From contig NZ_FRBD01000011.1 of assembly GCF_900142525.1 (NCBI RefSeq), forward strand, positions 62,001-126,000: a DNA stretch of 64,000 nt. Direction: 5' to 3'. This DNA is from Xylanibacter ruminicola. Its GTDB lineage: Bacteria; Bacteroidota; Bacteroidia; Bacteroidales; Bacteroidaceae. The notes under the pieces were generated by a model, which made no database searches, was not told the DNA's origin, and saw only the letters and a list, made by a program, of their open reading frames with translations. A program made the translations under genes and the position numbers. Shown here piece after piece: positions 1 through 7,160 of the stretch (positions are counted from its first letter, which is position 1; the number at the start of each line of letters is the position of its first letter).

Positions 1-742
1 CAACCAGAAGTTCATCGCCCGCCAGCTGAATCCTAACAACGGGCATCGTTTCCTGCCATATATTGTGGTAGTAATCGATGAGTTCGGCGATCTGATTATG
101 ACCGCAGGTAAGGAGGTTGAGCTGCCTATCGCTCGTATTGCCCAGCTGGCTCGTGCCGTGGGCATCCACATGATTATCGCTACCCAGCGTCCTACCACCA
201 ACATCATCACCGGTACCATCAAGGCCAACTTCCCAAGCCGTATTGCCTTCAAGGTTTCGGCCGGTATCGACTCTAAGACCATTCTCGACCGCACAGGCGC
301 TCAGCAGCTCATCGGCCGAGGCGATATGTTGGCACTTGTTGGCGGTTCTGAGCCCGAGCGTGTTCAATGTGCCTTTGTCGATACGCCCGAGGTTGAGCGC
401 ATCAATGAGTATATCAGCGATCAGCAGAGCTATGGCGCTCCATTCGAACTGCCCGAGCCCGATATGCCTGAGGCTGATATGGGCGATGGTGGCGACAAGG
501 ATGTGGATATGGCGCACCTCGACCCATTATTCGACGATGCAGCACGACTGATTGTGGTTAACCAGAGTGGCTCTACATCGCTCATTCAGCGTAAGTTTGC
601 CATCGGATACAACCGTGCCGGCCGACTGATGGATCAGCTTGAAAGAGCTGGCGTTGTGGGCGCAGCTATGGGTTCTAAACCCCGTGAGGTGCTCATTCAG
701 GATGAAAACAGTTTAAATAACCTTCTAAATAGTTTAAGATAA
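1..742 (+). CDS. ftsK: DNA translocase FtsK, C-terminal part (5' end outside window)
   Basis: The reading frame is open from base 2, so the N-terminal membrane and linker parts lie upstream of the window. What is present is the end of the hexameric motor: a Walker B strand (VVVIDEFGDL), the ATQRP motif typical of FtsK/SpoIIIE, and, after an acidic linker (about residues 135-165 of the visible part), a winged-helix gamma domain (DAARLIVVNQ through GRLMDQLERAGVVG) that reads KOPS-like sequences and activates XerCD. FtsK pumps chromosome ends through the division septum to allow dimer resolution. The next gene starts 4 bases after the stop, so the two are probably cotranscribed. Identification is firm; only the length is unknown. 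Confidence 0.97.
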   Translation, partial: NQKFIARQLNPNNGHRFLPYIVVVIDEFGDLIMTAGKEVELPIARIAQLARAVGIHMIIATQRPTTNIITGTIKANFPSRIAFKVSAGIDSKTILDRTGAQQLIGRGDMLALVGGSEPERVQCAFVDTPEVERINEYISDQQSYGAPFELPEPDMPEADMGDGGDKDVDMAHLDPLFDDAARLIVVNQSGSTSLIQRKFAIGYNRAGRLMDQLERAGVVGAAMGSKPREVLIQDENSLNNLLNSLR

Positions 743-746
743 AAAG

Positions 747-1361
747 ATGAATACAGGAATCATCCGAGTAGCTATAACCGCATTTCTTACTTTCAGCTGC
801 TCATTCGTTTCAGTAAACGCCCAGACAGCCAAAGATGTTCTCGACAAGGCTGCTGCTACTATTACCGCCAAGCAAGGCGTAAAAGCTAACTTCAAGATGA
901 CTGCCACAAGCGGCAGCACATCCGGTTCTATCGCCATCAAGGGCAAGAAGTTCTATGCTACCACGCCTCAGGCCACCGTTTGGTTCGACGGCAAGACTCA
1001 ATGGACTTATATGAAGAACAACGACGAGGTAAACGTAAGCAATCCTACCGAGTCGCAGTTGCAGGCCATCAATCCCTACAACTTCATCAATCTCTATAAG
1101 CGCGGCTATGCATACACCATGAACGCCTCGGGCAATAACTACGTGGTTCACCTGACGGCCAACTCGGCAGAACGCAAAATCAAGGAGCTCTTCGTGTCGG
1201 TTAATAAAAAGACCTATCAGCCCGTACAGGTAAAAATGCTGCAGGGTAAAAAGTGGACCACCTTCGACATTACGAATATCAAGAAGGAGAGCCTTTCCGA
1301 CAGTCAGTTCCGTTTTAACTCAAAGGATTTTCCAAAAGCAGAAATCATCGACCTCAGATAA
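747..1361 (+). CDS. LolA-like outer-membrane lipoprotein carrier protein
   Basis: A 204-residue exported protein. Residues 1-25 form a signal peptide ending near VNA|Q. The rest has the LolA pattern: a helical start (AKDVLDKAAATI), then alternating strands including KKFYATTPQATVWFDGKTQW, the usual substrate-cup signature in Bacteroidota homologues. LolA-family proteins shuttle lipoproteins across the periplasm from the inner membrane to the outer-membrane receptor. The gene lies 4 bases after ftsK and 3 bases before a membrane-protein gene, and ftsK followed by a LolA-like gene is a recurring order in Bacteroidota. The lipoprotein-carrier role is inferred from the family; a looser periplasmic LolA-like function cannot be excluded. 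Confidence 0.85.
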   Translation: MNTGIIRVAITAFLTFSCSFVSVNAQTAKDVLDKAAATITAKQGVKANFKMTATSGSTSGSIAIKGKKFYATTPQATVWFDGKTQWTYMKNNDEVNVSNPTESQLQAINPYNFINLYKRGYAYTMNASGNNYVVHLTANSAERKIKELFVSVNKKTYQPVQVKMLQGKKWTTFDITNIKKESLSDSQFRFNSKDFPKAEIIDLR

Positions 1362-1364
1362 AAT

Positions 1365-2849
1365 ATGAACAAATTTCAACTCTATCGTCTTCTTCGTAAG
1401 AATACGAACCTTAGCTATAAGCGCAGCCCAGCTTTCGAACAAAACAAATGGGCCAAAGGATTAATGTATTTCGGGGCAGCCATGTTTGCTGTCTATCTTA
1501 TCATGTATGGATGCATTGCCGGTGCAGCTGCTGAGGGCGCTGCTGGCTTCATGCTTGGAGCCGCTATCATCTATCTGGCCATCGACTATCTGTTGCGATT
1601 CATCGTGCAGACCACGCCAGGCATGATGGTTAAGCCTTACATTCTGCAACCCATCTCGCGCTATACCGCCATCGAGTGTTTCCTCATGGGCCAGCACATC
1701 AGCGGCTACAACTTCTTATGGCTCTTCATGTTTGTGCCTTATGCCATCATACTTCTCTTTGCTGGCGAGGGCTTCTGGCTGGTATTCTATGAGGTGTTGA
1801 CAGCCCAGCTGCTCATCATTCTGAACAGTCAGATCTACTTGTTCTTCCGCACACTTATCAATCGTACCGTGTGGTGGTTCATCCCTGCCGTAGCACTCTA
1901 TGCCCTACCCTTCATACCTTTGGTATTCAAGCCTAAGGCCAGTACTTTCGATAAGGTTTTCAATCTTTATTCCAGCGTAGGCATGTCGTGGTGGTTCCTG
2001 CCAGTATTGCTGCTGGTCATTGCTGGCCTGTTCTTTGTCAACCGCCATTTCCAGTTCAAATACGTGTACGAGGAGATATCTAAGAAGGCCGAGCGCCAGC
2101 TCAAGCATGTATCTCAGTTTGCCTTCTTCAATCGCTTTGGTCTGGTTGGCGAGTATCTCAAGATTGAACTCAAGTCTAACATCCGCAATAAAACCATGCG
2201 CACCCGCTGCATCTCCAGTCTGGTGGCTGTGGTAGTATTCACGCTGTTAGTATCCTATACCAGCATCTACGACAACGAGCTGATGCAGAACTTCTGGTGT
2301 ATCTATTGCTTTGCCCTTTACGGCATGACGGCCCTTATCAAGATTATGGGTCAGGAGGGCAACTACATCGAGCTGCTGATGATGCACCGTGAGAATCTGA
2401 TTGCCCTGCTGCAAGCTAAGTTCTGGTTCTATACTTGTGTTCTCATCATTCCGTTTGTTATCATGCTGCCAGCAGTGTTTGCAGGCAAATACACCCTGCT
2501 GATGGTCATTGCCTACATGCTGATAACAGCCGGCTTCCTGCATTTCATCATCTTCCAGTTGGCTGTTTACAACAAGCAGACCCTCCCCTTGCAGCTCAAG
2601 GTTACTGCTAAGGGCAATTTCGAGAATGGAGCCCAGATAGCCATCGAGATGTTTGCGCTGATTGGTCCTGTTGCCATCACCGGTCTTGGTTATCTGTTAG
2701 TAGGCCTCACTTATACCTATATATTTATGTGTGTATTGGGTCTGGCGTTCATTGTAACCAACCACTTGTGGATTCGCAATATTTACAACCGAATGATGAA
2801 AAGAAGGTATGAAAACCTCGAAGGATTCATGAATACACGAGATTTTTAG
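1365..2849 (+). CDS. DUF5687-family polytopic membrane protein (ABC permease-like)
   Basis: A 494-residue protein with about ten to twelve hydrophobic segments. The first lies around residues 32-52, after a basic N-terminus (KNTNLSYKRSPAFEQN) that is characteristic of DUF5687 proteins. A central loop (about 230-285) with several lysines and arginines separates two membrane halves. DUF5687 proteins resemble permeases of ABC exporters and normally sit beside an ATPase gene, but no ATPase partner is seen here. The start follows the LolA-like stop by 3 bases, so ftsK, the LolA-like gene and this one probably form one transcript. No substrate can be proposed. The family call rests on the N-terminal pattern and topology. 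Confidence 0.7.
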   Translation: MNKFQLYRLLRKNTNLSYKRSPAFEQNKWAKGLMYFGAAMFAVYLIMYGCIAGAAAEGAAGFMLGAAIIYLAIDYLLRFIVQTTPGMMVKPYILQPISRYTAIECFLMGQHISGYNFLWLFMFVPYAIILLFAGEGFWLVFYEVLTAQLLIILNSQIYLFFRTLINRTVWWFIPAVALYALPFIPLVFKPKASTFDKVFNLYSSVGMSWWFLPVLLLVIAGLFFVNRHFQFKYVYEEISKKAERQLKHVSQFAFFNRFGLVGEYLKIELKSNIRNKTMRTRCISSLVAVVVFTLLVSYTSIYDNELMQNFWCIYCFALYGMTALIKIMGQEGNYIELLMMHRENLIALLQAKFWFYTCVLIIPFVIMLPAVFAGKYTLLMVIAYMLITAGFLHFIIFQLAVYNKQTLPLQLKVTAKGNFENGAQIAIEMFALIGPVAITGLGYLLVGLTYTYIFMCVLGLAFIVTNHLWIRNIYNRMMKRRYENLEGFMNTRDF

Positions 2850-2877
2850 CCTTTTTTGAAAGAAAATCGCGAAAAAG

Positions 2878-2910
2878 TTTGGTGGAATAAAAAAAAGTTA
2901 GTACCTTTGC
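2878..2910 (+). promoter_or_regulatory. Promoter of the tRNA-Lys pair
   Basis: TTTG at 2878-2881, a 20-base spacer and TACCTTTGC at 2902-2910 match the Bacteroidota sigma-ABfr consensus. The predicted start, about 2915, lies some 40 bases before the first tRNA. Confidence 0.85.
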
Positions 2911-2953
2911 ACCCGCAAATCAGCAAGAGAGTTGATACAAAGCGAAAAATGAT

Positions 2954-3026
2954 GCACCCGTAGCTCAGTTGGTAGAGCACCTGACTCTTAATCAGGGTGT
3001 CCAGAGTTCGAGCCTCTGCGGGTGTA
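2954..3026 (+). tRNA. tRNA-Lys (anticodon CTT)
   Basis: Full cloverleaf of 73 nt: acceptor GCACCCG/CGGGTGT (closing G-U pair), D arm GCTC...GAGC, anticodon stem CCTGA/TCAGG with loop CTCTTAA giving anticodon CTT, T arm CAGAGTTCGAGCCTCTG. CCA is not encoded. It reads AAG lysine codons. Confidence 0.97.
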
Positions 3027-3030
3027 CTTT

Positions 3031-3054
3031 AAGAAGGAAAGCGACCTTCTTTTT
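3031..3054 (+). terminator. Terminator-like hairpin between the two tRNA-Lys genes
   Basis: Stem AAGAAGG (3031-3037) with CCTTCTT (3045-3051), 7-base loop, followed by a short T run. It could end transcription of the first copy or serve as a processing site for a two-tRNA transcript. Confidence 0.5.
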
Positions 3055-3069
3055 CATTGAAAAAACGAT

Positions 3070-3142
3070 GCACCCGTAGCTCAGTTGGTAGAGCACCTGA
3101 CTCTTAATCAGGGTGTCCAGAGTTCGAGCCTCTGCGGGTGTA
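3070..3142 (+). tRNA. tRNA-Lys (anticodon CTT), second identical copy
   Basis: Base-for-base identical to the copy at 2954-3026, including the G-U closing pair and the preceding GAT. It is 43 bases downstream. No separate promoter is seen, so it is probably transcribed from the same start. The pair reflects a recent tandem duplication. Confidence 0.97.
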
Positions 3143-3267
3143 CTAAGAAGAATAAAGCAGTAGACACACAGGTGTTTGCTGCTTTTGTTTTATAATCAGG
3201 CGCTTACGCCTGAAACCTATCTAAAATAAGCCAGTTCGTTCATAAAAAAGTTATTGTTGAACCTCAC

Positions 3268-3290
3268 AGTTCAATTGGAACTTTTTTTGT
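3268..3290 (+). terminator. Terminator-like hairpin downstream of the tRNA pair
   Basis: AGTTC (3268-3272) pairs with GAACT after a short loop and is followed by seven Ts. An additional hairpin (TCAGGCG...CGCCTGA, around 3195-3212) sits upstream. The 3143-3404 interval holds nothing else I can support. Confidence 0.5.
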
Positions 3291-3404
3291 TACCAGCTTT
3301 GAAGCGTTGCCGTATACCGCATCAGCAGCGCCTATGCTCTCCAAAGTGTCATGTAACAAGTGGCCCGGCGAATGTGGCGGGGCTTTATGCGCTGCCTCTT
3401 TCGG

Positions 3405-4373
3405 CTATTTTGCTTTTAAGGTGATGAGCCAAGGATTTGGCTTGTCGGTGGAACCGAAAAGGGTGGCTTTGTCACCGATGGCGCTGAAACGGCGCAGCTG
3501 CAAGTAGTCAGGATGGCCGTCGGCATCGGTGTCGTTGAAGGTGATAAGCGTGCACCAGCCAAGCTTGAGGTAGCCAGCGTTGGCATAGGTGAACGGAAGT
3601 TGTTGGCGCTGTGCGCCTTGAACGCTGTCACCTTGTACGGTGATGCTATCACCAGGAGCGAGAAGGTACATGCCTGAGTCGGACGAGTTGCCTCGTTCTT
3701 CGAGGGTGTGATTGTGTCCAAACAGTAGGACAATGTCGTGCTTCTGGGCGGCACGGCTAAGGGTGTTGAACCAGCGTAGCCCACCGGGGTTGTCATTACG
3801 AGAAGCGTGAATAGGTACGTGTGACATTACGATGATTGGGTCGTGACCGCTTAGTGTGTCAGCCCATGCCGCGAAGCGAGCAGAGGCCGATTCGGCTGAA
3901 ATGCAGTAAGGGTCGGCGATGTCGATACCATTGTATGCGCGCAGACCGCCAGATGGTTGCTGTGGCATTGGCATGGTACTATCATTATTAGCAGGTGGTG
4001 GATTGTTGCCTGGAATGTTATCACCTTGCTCATCGTAAAGGGCTACTGCAGCTCGTGTCAACGAGTCAGTGGCATAAGCCATTTGAGCGTAGCTGATACC
4101 ATAGATATAATAGCCATTGCACCGATGGGGACCACTAAAGAAGGCTGAATAGCCATCGGTGCAGTTCCGGTCATGTGAGCCGTAAGTAAAGAATACCTCT
4201 GTCTTGTTAGGATCGAGTGATGAGAAAATCTCTGATCGGAGGTCGGCAAGTGTGAAGGCTGGTTGTCCAGTATCTCCTGCATCAGGACCACTGCCTACGT
4301 AGTCGCCTCCGAGCAGCACAACACTTGGAGTAACAATACCATTGCGGTTGGCAACCTTTTGATTAGCTATAAA
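3405..4373 (-). pseudogene. Metallophosphoesterase, N-terminally truncated
   Basis: The frame encodes a calcineurin-like phosphoesterase body: LLGGDYVG (metal-binding GD block), TYGSHD, IVMSHVPIH and LLFGHNHT match the family's ordered GD, GNH-like, H and GHxH motifs. The family normally begins with a signal peptide and a first D-x-H metal motif; both are missing. Going upstream the frame runs through about 18 non-initiating codons (ending ...IANQKVANRNG) to a TGA at 4374-4376 without any ATG. The break falls right at the 3' end of the neighbouring esterase gene, which suggests a deletion or recombination joint. A GTG at 4319 could in principle start translation, but the product would lack a metal ligand block. 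Probably non-functional. Confidence 0.75.
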
Positions 4374-5173
4374 TCAATTTCAGTGAAACGATTGAATCGC
4401 TTATTGTCGCGCTCAATGATTTCGAAGAACATTCGTTCAGGACGAACCCAGAATTGGTGGTTGCCATAGAGCGCCTGATAAATAACAACACGCTCCTGCG
4501 TTTCGCTATCTAGAGCTGTGTGGACGAAGCGGTATTTTCCGCCCTTGAAGTGCTGAAAATAGCGAATTCTGCCTTCTTCTATAGGGTATGTCATCAGGAG
4601 CTTCTCAATCATTGGAACATACCAAGTTTTTGTTTCCTGTTCGGTGGGCGTATGGGCACCAGGGAAATGGTATGACTGATTATAATGCTCGAGGAAAAGC
4701 GGCTCGAAATGAGCTAATGAGTCTTGTTCACCAAAAATACCCCATATACGATCTTTATAATATGGTGAGCAGCAGTTGAATTGCTGAGCTTCCAGCTCTG
4801 CGAATTCCTGAATCAATGCTTCTTCGATGATGAAGTCTTGATTACCATTGGCTCGCGGCGATTTGTATTGATGAGCACCGATACGTGGCTGCAGGAACTC
4901 AGTCATTTTGAAATGAGGATTGCCGAGCAATGCAGGAACGCCGATGATTGGTGCAATCATTTGGGCATAAAAGGAGCCGCAGCTGTTGCCGACAAGAATG
5001 TCTGGTTGTTCGCTGTCGCATAGACTGCGAATAAAGGCCAGAGCTTCCTTTGGGTGCAGAGGCATGTCTGGAGTAAGAACGACAGCCTTGCCTTCGAAAG
5101 CTTCCTTTATTGCCTTAGCGGGCACACATTGACCACTGGCAAAAAAGCCGTGTAAGAATAGTATTTTTTTCAA
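4367..5173 (-). CDS. YqiA-type alpha/beta-hydrolase fused to DUF1653
   Basis: 268 residues. The N-terminal 190 residues form a small alpha/beta-hydrolase of the UPF0227/YqiA type: LFLHGF at 5-10, the nucleophile elbow GNSCG at 62-66, an acid residue in FGEQD, and a catalytic His in FPGAHTP. The last 62 residues are a DUF1653 domain (KGGKYRF, YQALYG, FWVRPERMFFE), normally a stand-alone small protein. The fusion is direct, without a long linker. The hydrolase part is likely an esterase on small acyl esters, while DUF1653 has no established role. A promoter (-7 box at 5218-5225) lies about 45 bases upstream with a 10-bp inverted repeat around it. The 3' end overlaps the open frame of the truncated phosphoesterase by 7 bases. 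Confidence 0.85.
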   Translation of the reverse strand: MKKILFLHGFFASGQCVPAKAIKEAFEGKAVVLTPDMPLHPKEALAFIRSLCDSEQPDILVGNSCGSFYAQMIAPIIGVPALLGNPHFKMTEFLQPRIGAHQYKSPRANGNQDFIIEEALIQEFAELEAQQFNCCSPYYKDRIWGIFGEQDSLAHFEPLFLEHYNQSYHFPGAHTPTEQETKTWYVPMIEKLLMTYPIEEGRIRYFQHFKGGKYRFVHTALDSETQERVVIYQALYGNHQFWVRPERMFFEIIERDNKRFNRFTEIDL

Positions 5174-5217
5174 TTCTTCTTTATCCTTATTAATTATTCA
5201 TATTTTAAAAACGGTGA

Positions 5218-5265
5218 CAAAGGTACAAAAAATATTGGGGAAACCTCACGGCTTGCCCAATATTT
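5218..5265 (-). promoter_or_regulatory. Promoter with 10-bp inverted repeat upstream of the YqiA/DUF1653 gene
   Basis: TACCTTTG on the minus strand (5225-5218) is the -7 box. Directly upstream, AAATATTGGG (5230-5239) and CCCAATATTT (5256-5265) form a perfect inverted repeat with a 16-base spacer, overlapping where the -33 contact would be. It looks like an operator for a dimeric repressor, or a hairpin. Confidence 0.55.
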
Positions 5266-5366
5266 CGAGAAAAGTGAGTACGATTTTACTGAAAACGCTT
5301 TGGCTTGTGGATGCGGTAAGAAATGGGGAGAGTTTTAGAAAAGATACGAATTAAATGGGAGATTTG

Positions 5367-5398
5367 TTTGTTGTTATTGAATAAATGTGTATTTTTGC
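5367..5398 (+). promoter_or_regulatory. Promoter of the DUF6440 gene
   Basis: TTTG (5367-5370), 19-base spacer, TATTTTTGC (5390-5398). The predicted start, about 5403, excludes the upstream ATG at 5387 and selects the start at 5417 or 5423. Confidence 0.75.
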
Positions 5399-5416
5399 AG
5401 GGATTTTAAAAAGATA

Positions 5417-5620
5417 ATGATTATGGCAAACAATAAGCGTTTTATTTGGGAGAAAGTCCAGAACGGCATCATGAAGGATGCAAGTATCCTTATTGATAAA
5501 GAGACAGGTGTAAACTATCTATTTGTAGAGCATGGATATGCAGGTGGACTTACCCCTTTGCTCGATAAAGCTGGTAAGCCGGTAATTACTCCACCAAATG
5601 AGATCATAGATAAGATGTAA
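5417..5620 (+). CDS. DUF6440 family small protein
   Basis: A 65-67 residue cytosolic protein. The frame is open from 5387, but the promoter's -7 box covers that codon, so translation begins at 5417 (MIMANNK) or 5423 (MANNK). The core ILIDKETGVNYLF followed by GGLTPLLDKAGKPVI is the DUF6440 signature, a short beta-rich family often found with a leading membrane or phage-related gene. No function is known. It appears to be a single-gene unit. Confidence 0.8.
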   Translation: MIMANNKRFIWEKVQNGIMKDASILIDKETGVNYLFVEHGYAGGLTPLLDKAGKPVITPPNEIIDKM

Positions 5621-5634
5621 TACATAAGGAATCA

Positions 5635-5755
5635 AATGAGAAAAGCAAGCAGAGATTACCCTGACAGAGCCTCCTACAGGCAAGCGTAAACAGTATGACA
5701 AGGAAGGTGAAGAAATGAAACGACAGAACAGCGAGAGCAATGTCAAGTTTACTTA
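5635..5755 (+). other. Possible decayed coding fragment
   Basis: After a TGA near 5635 a frame reads EKQAEITLTEPPTGKRKQYD and continues to a TAA at about 5753-5755. Its composition is protein-like (charged, few rare codons), but it lacks an upstream start and I do not recognise it. It may be the tail of a lost gene. Confidence 0.25.
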
Positions 5756-5794
5756 AACATTGCCGAGTCGTGATGGAGTTCGAACAAAGTTCAA

Positions 5795-6346
5795 ATGGCA
5801 AAGAATGGAATGAACAGGATTGAGCGCGAGAAACAGACCGTCCAGAGGATGATAGAGCTATATTGCCATCATCATCTGAAGGTGGAAACCATGCCAGAAG
5901 AGTATCAACATCTGGCAGAGTTTGCATGTCGCCGTCTCGACCATTGCAAATATGGTGAAAACAAGACTGCATGCAAGAACTGTCCAACGCATTGCTATGC
6001 GTCAAAAGAGCGTGAGCAGATTCGTGAAATCATGCGCTGGGCAGGCCCAAGAATGATTCTGTATTCTCCAAAAGATGCCATCGTTCACACATTCTATAAC
6101 ATGAAGCATTGGCTGCAGTCGCTCTCGTTCAGGACGGGAGTCATCGTACTGCTATGCTGCATCCCCTTCTATATATTATCCTTCGCCCAGATGCTATTAC
6201 CTATCAGCGTTACGGCAAAAGGCATCCTTTGGACGGTGCTCTTCGGACTGGCAAAGACCTGTCAGTATGGAGGTCTAACCATTCTGGGCGTCGAAGGATA
6301 TAAACGACTCAAGAATAAGTTCAAACGCAATAAACAACAATCATGA
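5795..6346 (+). CDS. YgbA/nitrous oxide-stimulated-promoter family protein with C-terminal membrane segment
   Basis: 183 residues. Residues 8-92 match the YgbA_NO family: REKQTVQRMIELYC at the start, a cysteine cluster at C51, C60, C63 and C67 (ACKNCPTHCY), and RWAGPRM at 81-87. E. coli ygbA belongs to nitrosative-stress regulons; the cysteines may bind metal or sense NO. Unlike the standard ~110-residue proteins, this one continues into two hydrophobic helices (about 114-132 and 141-165, with FGLAKTCQYGGLTILG) resembling the small 'transporter suffix' domain, so it is probably anchored in the inner membrane. The start could also be Met6 (5810). Its stop overlaps the start of a broken acetyltransferase gene by 4 bases (ATGA). 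Confidence 0.75.
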   Translation: MAKNGMNRIEREKQTVQRMIELYCHHHLKVETMPEEYQHLAEFACRRLDHCKYGENKTACKNCPTHCYASKEREQIREIMRWAGPRMILYSPKDAIVHTFYNMKHWLQSLSFRTGVIVLLCCIPFYILSFAQMLLPISVTAKGILWTVLFGLAKTCQYGGLTILGVEGYKRLKNKFKRNKQQS

Positions 6347-6593
6347 CAAATAGCTTCATCCGACTTGTCAGACTCTCTGAGGAGCATACCATAGTTTTCA
6401 AAGAGGAAATGCAAGAAGCCTTCCAACATGGTTTCGAAGCATATAACAAAGATGCAGCAGAAGAAACAAATCAGTGGCAGGTGCTGCCTGACAAGGACTT
6501 CTATCAGTCATAAAAGGCAGAAGGTGCCGAAGCATACGAGGCCGTCAATGAAGATGGCCAGCGTGTAGGCGGTGCCATCAATCGGCGTATTAT
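6343..6593 (+). pseudogene. GNAT-type N-acetyltransferase, interrupted and truncated
   Basis: An ATG overlapping the previous stop opens a 56-codon frame (MTNSFIRLVRLSEEH, KEEMQEAFQHGFEAY) ending in TAA at 6511-6513. The same frame continues after the stop as KAEGAEAYEAVNEDGQRVGG, the expected next strand of a GNAT fold (substrate loop and beta-4). It then loses similarity around 6590 before the acetyl-CoA-binding motif. So one nonsense codon and a 3' deletion have disabled it. Translational coupling to the YgbA-like gene suggests the two once formed an operon. Confidence 0.7.
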
Positions 6594-6691
6594 CTTTCTT
6601 CATATATCTTCTATTTGGGGGCAAAGATACATCATTTTATGCTGATGGCCAAAGGATTATTTCTCAAAATCTCAATAATGTGCCAGTTTTA

Positions 6692-6723
6692 TTGCAGAAA
6701 TAAGAGAAATAGCTTATCTTTGC
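6692..6723 (+). promoter_or_regulatory. Promoter abutting the DUF4298 start codon
   Basis: TTG (6692-6694), 20-base spacer, TATCTTTGC (6715-6723). The ATG is at 6727, where the transcript itself should start, so a leaderless or nearly leaderless mRNA is predicted. Confidence 0.7.
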
Positions 6724-6726
6724 AGC

Positions 6727-7014
6727 ATGAATCAAAGGGAACGTATAGAAGAGATTGAGAAGCATTTTGAACGTGCTTCCGAAGTGCTGGACAGGCTTTC
6801 CTCTTCACTTGAAGAGTTTGCCCAGGTTCAGGAGAGCGTGAAAGCACTCGAGGCGTATTATGGCAGTGAAGAATGGAAGAAGGACTTCCTCGATGATGAG
6901 AAAGGATTCTTGCCCCCAGATTTGAAACGCGGTGTATTGTCAGAGGATGGCGTTTGGAATCTTCTTGAAGAGATACGCGCCATCAAAGAAAGAATGCAGG
7001 ATTTATCAAAATGA
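6727..7014 (+). CDS. DUF4298 domain protein
   Basis: 95 residues, acidic and mostly helical. A coiled-coil-like N-terminus (residues 1-45) is followed by the DUF4298 core: ALEAYYGSEEW, DDEKGFLPPDLKRGVLSED and a C-terminal helix. Length and motif order match the family, which is of unknown function and usually a stand-alone cytosolic protein. No other start codon is available, which makes the overlap of promoter and start region notable. Expressed alone; the hairpin downstream points the other way. Confidence 0.8.
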   Translation: MNQRERIEEIEKHFERASEVLDRLSSSLEEFAQVQESVKALEAYYGSEEWKKDFLDDEKGFLPPDLKRGVLSEDGVWNLLEEIRAIKERMQDLSK

Positions 7015-7022
7015 CTAATACT

Positions 7023-7050
7023 GAAAAAGGCCTGTCATCGCGACAGGCCT
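7023..7050 (-). terminator. Intrinsic terminator of the minus-strand small RNA
   Basis: Nine-base-pair GC-rich stem with a 5-base loop. The T run is present only in the minus-strand reading. Confidence 0.75.
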
Positions 7051-7104
7051 AAATTCGTATATAACTAAACAAATACTTTATATGAACAATTGGCTAAAAC
7101 TTTG
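7023..7104 (-). ncRNA. Candidate small RNA, minus strand, about 80 nt
   Basis: A well-formed promoter on the minus strand (TTG at 7141-7139, 20-base spacer, TACCTTTGC at 7118-7110) is followed about 80 bases later by a strong terminator (AGGCCTGTC/GACAGGCCT stem at 7050-7028, then five Ts on the minus strand). The span in between has no usable start codon. Promoter, length and terminator together support an independent non-coding transcript. It lies opposite the space after the DUF4298 gene and ends 9 bases past that gene's stop. Confidence 0.6.
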
Positions 7105-7109
7105 TCGGT

Positions 7110-7141
7110 GCAAAGGTACGGGGATTTATCCGTATTTGCAA
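7110..7141 (-). promoter_or_regulatory. Promoter of the minus-strand small RNA
   Basis: TTG-N20-TACCTTTGC on the minus strand; no protein-coding gene follows it within 80 bases. Confidence 0.75.
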
Positions 7142-7160
7142 TACCTAAAAAGTGGGATTT

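Noticed and set aside
2954..3142. The tRNA-Lys pair as attL/attR of an integrated element
   Set aside because: Only 43 bases separate the copies, both are complete and no integrase gene is near; a tandem duplication explains it better.
3307..3507. 66-codon plus-strand ORF
   Set aside because: Overlaps the phosphoesterase reading frame on the other strand, with no ribosome site and no coding character.
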